From Rotaria sordida (taxonomy: Eukaryota; Rotifera; Eurotatoria; Philodinida; Philodinidae), in the NCBI GenBank assembly GCA_905250125.1, contig CAJNOL010001203.1, forward strand, positions 1-64,000: a DNA stretch of 64,000 nucleotides, written 5' to 3'. Made by a program: the position numbers and the translations under genes. The notes under the pieces are model-generated. The model worked only from the letters and a program-made list of their open reading frames with translations. It did not search any database and was not told where the DNA came from. The stretch's first letter is position 1, and each line of letters opens with the position of its first letter. Below, in pieces: positions 44,701 to 55,600 of this stretch.

Positions 44701-46668
44701 TTCGTTTTTTGTTTTATTAAGGCATTTAACATTCCAAAACTTGATATTTATCATTGCTATCTTAATAAAGCTCTTCTTACAATGATTACAATTTATATAT
44801 TTTATATACGTGATCAACTATCAAGAATTTTCTTAAATATTGAAACAGTTTGTATATGTTATTATTTAACAAATCTTTTGATTTAATTTTACTTTTATAT
44901 TTAGATAATATGTACACATAGTCATGACGATGATGGAATATCAGTAAATTTCTTGACTTATTTACTTAATTGAAATAGTTGTTTTGTTTTTTTTCTTTTC
45001 GATTGTAGTTAGAATCAAGTGATATAAATAAATTTATTTCATCTAGTACTCAAAAATCAACTGATAAAAGTTCTAAAGTATGTCTCAAATAGTTCAAATT
45101 TGGAAGGGCATGGTAATGTTCACTGTCTAGAAAATTCAAATTTTTACACATCATTATGCAGTGTATGCTTCACCAAGCTAAAGAATACTATTACAAGTGT
45201 TCGGAATAATATCGATGATGTATAGCTAAAGTTCATTTTTACACATTCATTAGAAGGAATATCACTTCCAGTTTGGCGTTAGGTTGGACTGAAAAATTCA
45301 TTTTATTATGACAAGTGTAGAGTGTATGGGTGCTGATGTTGCTGTAGCTGTTGGATGTGTGTGTGGGAGTGCTGATGTTGTGATGGCTGTGAGACGTGAG
45401 TACAGGCATGAATGTCGGTACTGATTTTGTCGTGGCTGCTTGGTGTGAGTGTGTATGCTAACGTCGCTGTAACTGTGGGATACACAAGTGTGTGAATGCT
45501 GATGTTGTTGTGGCTGTGGATGAAGATAAGAGCTGCGCTTATATGAATACCCTCACCCATACGCATATTCTTATATAAAGTTCATGCCTTTTTTTTTCAC
45601 TCGCCTAATTGTGAGCTAGCTGACGTTTTATTTTAAAATATATGTTAGAAGTCAAAGATAAATCAGGATAACTATCGTATAGTGCTAGTCATCGATGCTA
45701 ATATTCAAGTTACTCAAAGAACCTTTTGTGAATAGGTGACTGTAATAAGATAAATTTCCAGATCCGACTCAGTCCCATAACTATGCACATCATTTGTATA
45801 TACTTTTCATATTAAAAGGAATTAATTGACTAGACATGAGCGAGACTAATCGTTTTCGAGAACACTTGTCTAAACCTATATCTCTGATTCTTTGCAAAAA
45901 CTAATGATTAATTTGTTTGTTCAAAATCGATTTGAATGTTTTTTTTTCCTTTAAATAAATCCTTGTTTTCCTGGTCTTTTTTTAGGGCACCGTTCCAAAT
46001 AAACATCTCGATAATTTAATAAAAAATTTAAAAGCAATGAAAGCAGCTGGATGGATGATTTTTATTGGAGATATGTTACATAATTTTATTGATGGTTTAA
46101 CATTAGGTGCAGCTTTTATGGTATCGATTGGTGAGGGTCTTCGAATGACATTACCAATAGCATGTGAAGAATTTCCACATGAACTTGGTGATCTTGCTGT
46201 TTTACTTAGTAGTGGTTTAAGTATTGGACAAGCAATTGCAGTCAATTTTCTATCAGCTTGCAGTTGTTATCTTGGTTTTTTTATTGGGGCAAAATTAGGT
46301 TTGTTAAAATTTAAGTTATTCAATAAATAATTTAATTCTTTTTCTTCAGGAGAATTGGAAGAATTTCATCCATGGATATATGCTTTAGCTGGTGGAATGT
46401 TTGTGTATATTGGACTTGCAGATATGGTAGATGAATGTCTTGTTTTGAATCAAGAAATTCTTTTTTTTTTCGTTTCGTATAGATACCAGAACTTGTTTCA
46501 ATGGGTGATGCGATCGAAAAAGATTATATTGACTCGAGAAAATCGATAACAATTTTTTTTAAACTTAAAATATTATTATGTCAAAATAGTGGTGTTATTC
46601 TTGGTGTTACTATTATGTTTCTACTTGGAAAATATGGTACACATTTAGAAAATCTCATTCAATTCTAG
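41761..46668 (+). CDS. ZIP metal transporter, SLC39A8/A14-like
   Basis: Well-supported exons: 44195-44357, 44407-44529, 44607-44653, 44722-44847, 44905-44943, 45009-45077, 45986-46298, 46350-46426, 46483-46668 (381 codons, all phases agree). Upstream, 41761-41993 gives a signal peptide (MIYYLVIILILVES) and 43261-43333 an acidic exon ending SSVRKKVK; their joining is uncertain. Features: LTDVDIQRLLPALVY ectodomain motif, TGSGIFHLVPM, a His/Asp loop (THSHDDDG), helix 4 IGDMLHNFIDGLTLGAA and helix 5 EEFPHELGDLAVLL, then ADMIPELVSMGDA. The E in place of the first His of HExxHE is the hallmark of ZIP8/ZIP14, which import Zn, Mn and non-transferrin iron. The first extracellular exon shares its phase-0 boundary with ZIP-1, so the two are a tandem duplication. 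Introns hold a foldback (42371-43012) and a telomere-like repeat (45320-45563). Confidence 0.88.
42371..43012. mobile_element. ~640-bp foldback element, Tc1/mariner-type ends
   Basis: Two ~300-bp arms in inverted orientation flank a ~60-bp centre. The ends (TACTGGCGGACAAAAGTTTA left; complement at right AGTGGAGAACATAAATTTAG) are Tc1-like, next to TA on both sides. The arms are about 85% identical by eye. Each arm has an open frame of 71-79 codons reading outward to the same peptide theme (FDEGRLWRDW, CLILLYQTKS, RSQKVGLES), which is probably a by-product of arm identity, not a gene. Confidence 0.8.
45320..45563. repeat. Telomere-like foldback 9, degenerate, in a ZIP-2 intron
   Basis: G-strand repeats with a (T/A)GCTGATGTTGYTGT(A/G)GCTGT motif recur irregularly every 40-50 bp (45331, 45371, ~45420, ~45455, 45496). 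Then comes the loop GGATGAAGATAAGAG (complement CTCTTATCTTCATCC) and a C-rich arm ACCCTCACCCATACGC. Orientation is opposite to the copies at 10003 and 18215. Confidence 0.6.
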
Positions 46669-46910
46669 AATGACAAAAAAAGTTTTTCATGTATCGCCCA
46701 GCTGATTTATAACCATAGGATGAAGAAATGATCTTTGAATTTTTTGTTTTTGTTTTTTTTTTATTTGTTTTCGATAGTCATTTGTTATGAATTTCATTTC
46801 GTGTGATTTTTTGAATAAAGAGAAATAAAGAATGTTTAATAATTAAAAATATTTAAGTAAAGTAATACAATAAATTTAATTCATTTCAATAGCAAAAAAA
46901 AAATATTTGA
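46669..46910. other. 3' flank of ZIP-2
   Basis: Contains GAATAAAGAGAAATAAAG near 46813, a likely polyadenylation region; nothing else seen. Confidence 0.5.
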
Positions 46911-46914
46911 CTAA

Positions 46915-47490
46915 TGTCCGCGTAAGAATTACAGTGCGGTGTGTCTAATCTCAATAGCTCGACAATGGCAACAGCTAGGAACCTGTAACTTTCAGCAAAT
47001 AAAAGCGGAGAGCTCCGAACGTCTTTTTATCTGATACTATATGAAACAAAACTATTTTCAAAACCCAGTATTTTCGCCAAATATTCAAAAAAAATGCATG
47101 AAAATGGTATTTCGTTTCGGTTTAATTTTGAGTTTGACACGTGGTTCAGATCTATAGTTCAAGACACGATTCAGATGATTGTCTTCTCACATCTCTGTAT
47201 TGAACAAACAAAGTTGGATATCTATTTCGTCGAATGATATAGAACTGTATTGAGTTTTAGCAAATTTTCTGACTTTTTATCAATATTTCTTTGAAAACGG
47301 AATATCGTTTTCGTGCATTTTTTTGACTGTTTTGCGAAAATAATGGATTTCAAAATAATTCCGCCTTATATAGTATCCAAAGAAAAAGGTCGCTCGGACT
47401 TTTTCTCTTTCGATTGCTGAACACCGCAGATTTCTAGCTCGTCAGCTAAGGATTCTAGTCCACTCCTGAAAGTTTAAGATTTGTTGCATC
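46915..47490. repeat. ~570-bp diverged foldback
   Basis: The left arm (about 46960-47115; CTCCGAACGTCTTTTTATCT, GATACTATAT, CAGTATTTTCGCCAAA) matches the complement of the right arm (about 47285-47440; GTCCGAGCGACCTTTTTC, GATACTATAT, CCATTATTTTCGCAAAA). Many substitutions separate the arms, so it is old. Terminal sequences and target duplication could not be fixed. Confidence 0.65.
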
Positions 47491-47585
47491 TTCATAGGAC
47501 AACAGACTACTCTTTCAATATGACGAGTTGGCCGAAAATAGACAGAGTTCGAATAAGAATGGAGAGAGAAACATAAAAACGCTTT

Positions 47586-48350
47586 TTATAGGAATGTCAT
47601 TTGTGGCTGGCCCTTAAGGTTTTCTAAATTAATTTCGTCATCATCTTCTGATGTTTGACTTTCACCATCTTCCATTTCGGAGTCGCTCTCTTGGTCAATA
47701 AAATAATCGTTATCACTTTCATCTATAATCGAATTGTCCATAATCGTTGTCATAATAATGCGGACGCTTGAATACCAATGATATGAGAAAAAAATTTCAA
47801 GTCTACAAGTCACAAGTAAATGAAGAAGCACTAGATAAACTGGCATTAGCTGAAGCAATAAACTGTTAAGGACAATTGGATATAAAAAAATAATCTCCTT
47901 CATGGTTTTACAAGCTTTCAATATGATATTTTAACCTCATTACTCAAAAAATATAAAACCAGAAAGAAAAGGCAAGTTGTACCTTTGATCTACAATGATG
48001 AATCATTTATTATGGTAATTGGATAGCTCGAAAGCACTCAGAAAAATATTTTTAATGGGTTGGAAATATATATCCACTTATATTAGTAAATGAGTCATTG
48101 GATTATATATTGTAAGTTTTATTTTTTCTCCTTTCTTGTGATATGTTTGTTGTATGCTGAAGACATAGTCTTGTATCAAAGACTTGTAATGATATGGAAA
48201 CAAATGTATTTCTTTTTCGATTCAACAACATGGATCTATTCGTAATGGATGCCAGTTGCTTCTAAAAACCGAGAAAAAACAAACTATTTCTAGGGTATTT
48301 TTCGATTTTTGAGCTGGGGTCAAAAATGATACCGGCTAGTAGTACTAGGG
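47586..48350 (-). mobile_element. piggyBac-like transposon remnant (5' end)
   Basis: At 48351-48354 lies TTAA, and reading leftward on the minus strand the sequence starts CCCTAGTACTACTAGCCGG, a piggyBac-type terminus (CCYT next to TTAA). About 590 bp inside, a frame from ~47755 encodes an acidic stretch (IDESDNDYFIDQESDSEMED, then GESQTSEDDDEI) typical of the N-terminus of piggyBac transposases, and ends after MTFL at 47586. The DDE catalytic region and the other terminus are absent, so only one end survives. Confidence 0.5.
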
Positions 48351-48359
48351 TTAATAACT

Positions 48360-49645
48360 TACAATGGAAAGTCGTGTACTGTAAGTTAAAGAAATTGATC
48401 ATATTCGAGTCAAATGAATCTTCTTACTACCAAATTAGATTATTTTAAATATGATCTGCTCAAAATATACAAAGACCGACATTATACGAGTTTCGATGTA
48501 TTTATGGTCTATCATGTATCCACACTTCAAAATAAATTCTGCTAGCCTTCATTTTTCGTCATGGTTAGATAGAGCTCGGTAAATTACATAAGAAAAAAAA
48601 TAATATTACATATATTCAAAAGCAATTTTACAGCAAGTCCATGAGACTATTATTGTTAAATATAAAGATAATAGACAAAAAAAAAACTCTCTCTTTTGTA
48701 CAATTGTTTTTGAATAGCTATGATATTATTCGTTTCTCTGTAATTTGTCGAACTCCAGCCAACCATAACGAAAAAAGAAGAATGAAGACTATCATCCTTT
48801 TCAAGTGTGGCTACATACTATCGACTATAAATACTTTGAAATTTAAGTAGCTCGGTCCATACTTTAAAATATTTAGTTTGACATTGAGAACATTCATTTG
48901 ATCTGAATATATAATCAATCTTCTTAACTTACAGGGGACACGATCTTCTATTGTTAGACATAACAATTTTAGATTTGTATAATTCGATATAAATAATCAA
49001 TACGATACCATCTGAATCTTTCAAGATTGTAAGTTGCGGTGCAACCAGGAGATTGTAGTTGGTAAGGTAGTGTCATGCGATCATAGAAGAAATTCATGAA
49101 ATTTAATGTCAATGATAGTACTTATTACATTTTTCTTTCCTTCTGTTGGAAGAGTGGCACTTGGCCTAGCGCATCCTTGGTGACGCCACTAATTGTAAAA
49201 ACCCGTGTCAAAAAAAGGAATTGTTGAATACCGTAAAATCCAGCAGCTTCCAGGATTGATTTTTCTATAAATCTTGTTTTATATCTCATTATCAAATGGA
49301 TTGAAATAGATTAAAGGCAGACTTTTCAGAACTAACGTTCTCTTTTGATACTGTTAAATTCTATTATATGTTATTCACAGATAAAATTTTAAAAAAAACC
49401 CTAAATCCCGTTAACTGATCGTGTAGTCAATCAATTTTTTCCATGAAGTCCTTTCTCTTCTGGATCAACCTAATTTCTCTCTTTAACAAAAGTTTATCTA
49501 ACCAACATAACGCATAATTCATTGTAAACTAGCGAAATCTATCAAATTTGATATCCAGCTGTGACCAATCATAGCGAACATATCGTAGAAACAAAGCAGC
49601 TTTTTTTTTTTTTTATTATGTTTTGCTTGAATATATAATCTCTCT
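48360..49645. other. Spacer upstream of PDS5
   Basis: No exon recognised. Around 49150-49190 a GTGGC...GCCAC pair can form a small hairpin. A long T-run (49601-49613) and TTTGCTTCAG precede the PDS5 start. Confidence 0.4.
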
Positions 49646-49650
49646 TTTTT

Positions 49651-49660
49651 TTTGCTTCAG
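49651..49660 (+). promoter_or_regulatory. Splice acceptor before the PDS5 ATG
   Basis: TTTTTTTTTGCTTCAG ends 12 nt before the ATG, a strong acceptor with no upstream exon seen; candidate trans-splice site. Confidence 0.45.
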
Positions 49661-49672
49661 ATATCGACAAAA

Positions 49673-52600
49673 ATGGCATCATCATCTGGTACTGTACCTG
49701 ACATTTTGCCATCACAAATTTTAAGTGTTAGTCCAAGTTTACCAACAAATAAATTACTTGATAATTTAACAGTAAAATATTTTTCGTATAAAATTGTTTT
49801 TGTTTTTCAATTATAAAATTAATTTAGAAAAATCAACGACTTTTACAATCATTACCACAAAATTATGAAAAACGACATTATTTTACTAGTTTTTATAAAA
49901 CATTATTGGATGATTTTTTTTATACACATGAACGTGATGATGTACAATTATATGCTGCTATTTGTCTCGCAGATATTATTCGTATTTGGGCACCAAATTT
50001 ACCTGATGCACCACCTGAAAAATTACTAGTAAAATTTAAAAAAAAATTTTTATTCAATAAATTGTTCATATTTATTTTCTTTTTTTTAAAGAATATGTTT
50101 CTATTTCTTGCTCGTCAATTACTTGGATTAAAAAAAATTGATGATCCATTATTTAGTCGACGTTATTATTTACTTGAAGTAAACAAATTTTAACACTTTT
50201 TTGAATTCAATGAAAAAATTAAATTCTTTTTAGAATTTAAGTATGGTACAATCATTTATACCAGCTGTTAATCTTGAAGATAATCGTGGTTGTCAAATAA
50301 GTACTGTTGTACTTAATAATTTGTTTAATGCTGTACAGTATGTTATTTATAATTAATTTTTATAAATAAAATAATTTTGTTTTTTTTTTTTTCAATAGAA
50401 AAAAACATACAGATCAATTAAAAAATTTAATAATTGAAATTGTATCAGTTATTTTAGCTGAATATGAATCAATACCATTTTCATTATTAGAATTACTTTT
50501 TGCAAGAATTATCGATCCAGAAAAGGTAATGAGAAATATTTAAAAATCAAACTAAAACTTGATCGAAAATTTTAATTATCTTTATATGTTAAAGTTTTTA
50601 AATTAATGAAAATACTTATTCTATGAAAGTGTTCAGATCTTTTCCTATCCGGAAATATGAACATCAAATCTACTAGTGTATATAAGCAACGGGAAAAGAA
50701 TACATTTTTCTCATCGCTATATCTTAGAGTAGGAATAACAAAAAAAAATACTTTCATAATAAACTATTTTCGTTTAAAATAAAATCTTTTGAGCAAAGTT
50801 TCAAGTCAAAATTCGAAGAATTTGAGAATTTTTTTTTTTCTTTTAGAAATTACGTGAAGAATGTTATGAATTAGTAGAATCAATAATTCGTCGTGGTGAA
50901 TCATATTTAAAACCAGCAATAGCTGAGGTAAGATGATTGTTAAGATTTTTATTTTTTTAATAATATTATTTTCTTTTTTTTTTTTTTGAAGTATTTTAAA
51001 ACTGTTCTAATAACAGAAGATACGGAATCATTACAATTACATAGTAAAATTTATTATGTATTTGACGAATTATGTCATATATCTGAATCAATTGTTGATG
51101 AACTTATCCCAACTATTGAACATCGATTAACAGTGAGAACAAGGAAAAACAATTTTTTTTTAATGAAAATCAATTATATTTTAGGTATCAAATGAAAAAC
51201 ATCGTCGGGATGCAGCTAAAATTGTTGCTTATGTGACTAGTTCGCCTAATAATGATTTTGCACAACGACATAAAACTTTATGGAATACATTTCTTGATCA
51301 GTATGTTTATTAATAATAATTTTATGAAATTTAGACAAATGTTTTTTCGAAAGGAAATAGTGAATGTAAGATTTATCAACTTCACATAGCAATAGAAAAA
51401 ATGCTAAATGACATTAATAATAAGACTTAGAATATATTCTAGAAACCTTCGTTTTTGTAACAGAAATAAATAAGACAGATCGTTTTCATATAGATCGTAT
51501 ATCCTCTCCTATTGTAAGTTAGTTTGCACTATTGGCAATTTTTGTTCGGTTTGAATCACATGAATAGATTTTTGCACTTTACATGTTTTGTATTATTATG
51601 ATGAGTTCCAAGAATATAAGCTTTATTTGATTACAAAAAAAACTAATTATTTAGATTTAAAAATGGTACATCTGAAATTCAATCAACTTGTATTAAACAT
51701 CTTAAAAGTTATTTTGTTAATCATCCAGAATTACGTACCGATCTTGAAGGTTAAATATTAATATATTAATCTTTATTTTGAATTAATTCTTGTTTTTTTT
51801 TTTTTGTCGATAATTAGATGTGATGATTCGATTAAGTCTTTCAACAGATACAAATATACGATCACAACTTATGGCACAAATACGTTCTATGACAAGTTCA
51901 AATTTATTAGATATAAGTGATAAAATGAAACAAATTTTATGTGAACGTGCACGTGATAAAATTGTATATTTACTATTTTGAAGAAGAATTTTTTTTCTTA
52001 ATAAATATCTTTGTTTTTACACTCTCTTTAGTGGGAAGTTCGTAAAGAAGCATTAGATTATCTTGGACATGTTTATAAAAAAGAATGTAATAATCATAAT
52101 TGGTCAAATGATATACAAAAACAATTAACATGGGTTGCAAATTGTATTATTCATTTATATTATCAAAAAACTACACAAGACAAGTAAGATTGTTTATATT
52201 AATTTTAGTTTATTTAATATAAATTTTTATAAATTTTAGATTATTAGCAGAACGACTTTTAACATTTTATCTAATGCCATGGGATGTTAATGCAGATGAT
52301 AAAGTTCGAGTTTTATTGACATTGTATTCAAATGTAGATGATAATGCTCAACGGTAAGTTTTTTTTATCTTTAGCTTACTAAGAAAAGTTTTGTAATGAA
52401 AAAAATTCTATCAATGCAATGCTATTTATAATCTATTAAATTATGCTAAAGATTGATTTCATTATATTTTGATTTTACTTTTTTTAACTAAAACTTTTGA
52501 ATTTTATTATAATTGATTGTGAGAATTGAATGTTTCTGTCGGAAGAAAATTATATATATATATATTCTTGTTTTTAGAGCAATTCGTGAAATAATTCACA

Positions 52601-55600
52601 GCAAATTTTTGTATGTATTGATTTAAAATTTGAATGGATAATTTATAAACTTATTTTGTTTTTGCCTTTGACAATTATTAGATTTCGTCGACAATTAGTT
52701 AAATTAATTGATTTTTGTCTACAAATGGCCGATTCAAATATATCTAATGATGAAAAACAATTAATTGAATTAAAACTTGTTAGTCTTATTCATGTTATTG
52801 CTTTACGTAAGTTTATTTCTTTTGTCGATGATTTTTTTTGTTTTTGTTGATGAATAATTTATTTTCTCATTAGGTTGTTTACCAAATCCAGATAAAAATG
52901 AATCTGTTCTTAAATCATTAGCTGTATATGCAATTAAAAATCATAAACAATCATTAATAAATAATAATGAATCAAGTATATTATCAATATTTAAACAAGC
53001 TATATCCGATGGAATTAAATCAAAAGAAGCTTATGCTTTAGCTGTATGAAAAAAAACTAAAAATAAAAATATTTATTTATTTATATTTTAATATTTAGAA
53101 TGGTATTGGACAAATGTTATTAGAAGAAGCAGCAAAAGAACAAAAACGTTTTCCAGGTCATACAACTGAAGATCAAACAATAACAACAACAATTGTAGAA
53201 AATAATGGTCATGGACAATATACAAAAATGTGTGGATTAATAAAAACAATGTTTGAAAAAATTTCAACACTTCTATTTGATCAAGAAACAGTTAGTAAAT
53301 TACTTAAATTAATATTTGAACAAGTTTCAAATGGTAAAAAAAAATTAAAAAAAATCAGAAATCAAAAATAAAAAGTTTTTTTTTTTTGTTCTTTTATAGA
53401 ACCTGAACAACCAGCATCATATTATGAAAATATCAATCAATTGTTAAAGGTATGTGTACTCATTCTATCGATAGAGAGAAGATCTATGCTGAAGCGTCTC
53501 ACGATCACAGTGGATTGGAGTACGCTATCTTCATTATCTCGAGAAACATGTTTTTAATTTTGGTCATATATATTTATTTGAATTTCGATATAAAATGATT
53601 AGGTATTTATTCAATATCCATCTATTTTCAATTCTTCTGAGTCACTTGAACTTTTATGTAATTTATTAAAACAACGTGTACTTGAATTAGGTTTGTATTT
53701 TTTTTTATAAATCGTCTTTATCGAACACAAAATTTCATATTTCGATTTTTTGTTTTTTGTTTTAGCATCTATACTTATTCGTACAATTGAAGCATGTGCA
53801 CCATTAATTATAACATTAAATCAAAATAATATGATGACGTATGTATTGAACAGAACAAAAAAAAAAAATCTACGATTATTTTGTTTTTTGTTAAATTTAG
53901 TCTTCTTAATTCTGAACTTTCATCTTATTTAACTCTTCATCCTCCTATTGCAAAACGTGCACTTTATTGTATATGTGCATTAAATCCAAATACAAAGGAT
54001 GAAATTCTTCAAAAAATGATTGATGTAAAAAAAATTGTTTTGTAGTTTTATTTATTTTGTTTTTCTAATTTTTTTGAAAAAAAACTTTCTATAGGATACA
54101 CAATATGATCAATTTGATAATGATCAATTTATAACACGTCTTGTTTTACTTGGTCATATGATTCAAATATCTCCAATTATTCTTGATGATATAGGTAACC
54201 GAATACTTTCAAATATATCAAAATATATTGTTGATAAACAACAAACAAATGATGATGAAGATAATATGACAACATCATTTTTTCATGGCAATTTTACATT
54301 ATTACCGGATGAACCTCAATCAGATCCAGAAATTGGAGCGGATGCTCGTGTGAAAGTAATTGATTTCTTTTTTTTATTGATGAATTATTTTTTTACTCTT
54401 TTTTTTTTTTTGTTAAATAGCGTGAATTAGTAAAAGCAATGACACGAGCTATATTAGGTTTACGTGAAAATTCAGCTGGTTTATTTAATATTGTATATAA
54501 ACTTATTAAAAAATGTATTGAAAATAACCAAGATTTTACAGGTGAAATGAGGTAAATAAATATTTCATAAGCTTCTTTCTATTATAGATTGATGCTTTGT
54601 TTTTTTTTTTTTTTTTTGGGAAAATTGAAATTTCAAATTAATAGGACTATACATTAAAATATGTATAGTTTTAGAAGTAGAAAATCGTTTTTTTGAAAAG
54701 TTTTTTTATTTACAAAATTATGAAAATAAATTGAACATAATAGAAAACTACTTGTTCAGGTACAATGCAAAGCTTGAAATTTTAAACTGATACAAGAATA
54801 GCTTATAATATAAAAGTATTGGATGAAAATCAAATTTTTCTTGTATAGCTTCGTTAGAACTGATCTGTTGTTAAAATGATGCTCTTATTAAAAAGAGAAG
54901 TTTCGTTACTTAGACGATTTAATTTATTTGTTGATGTTGGAGTCATTTCTTTTTAATTATTAGATAATCCAAAGGTGTCAGTCTAAGATTAAGACTCCAT
55001 CAAAATGAGTCCATTTCTATCAGAATTATTGAAATTAAAATAAATGCATGGGAGAATAAGTTAAGATTGGATCTTTCACAAACAATATGATTTTTTTTAT
55101 TTGACACTTCATTTTTTTTCCAATACTCTGCTTGAAAAATATGCGTCCTACAATTCTCGAATGCTAAATGAGCGTTGTTGATCCTCCTCCAAATGACAAT
55201 TTGCTTCTGAGTCGGGACTATGCGCATTATGTAGACCTAAACGAACTATGAATACCATGAAAAGAGTTCGTGTCATTAGCTTATCTCTTCAGAGACACTG
55301 AACTTTTACGATATTTTTTCAAATGGATGTTAAAAATTGATTTTTGAATTTTGATTGCTGCTAATCTGAAATACAAATGCCAAATGTGCTGGATGATGTA
55401 AACGATATAAAAGACATCTAGTTGTCATAGTTGTATCTTAGGATAAGGATAGCGACAAGATCTGAAACTATTCTCATTAAGACTTGTCTCTATGGTAAAG
55501 TTTCAAGTCGAAATTCGAAAATCAGTTTTTAACATTCGTTTTAAAAAAAGCCGGTGAAAGTGCAGCAATCAACTAACCATAGTAGTCATAATTCATTTGA

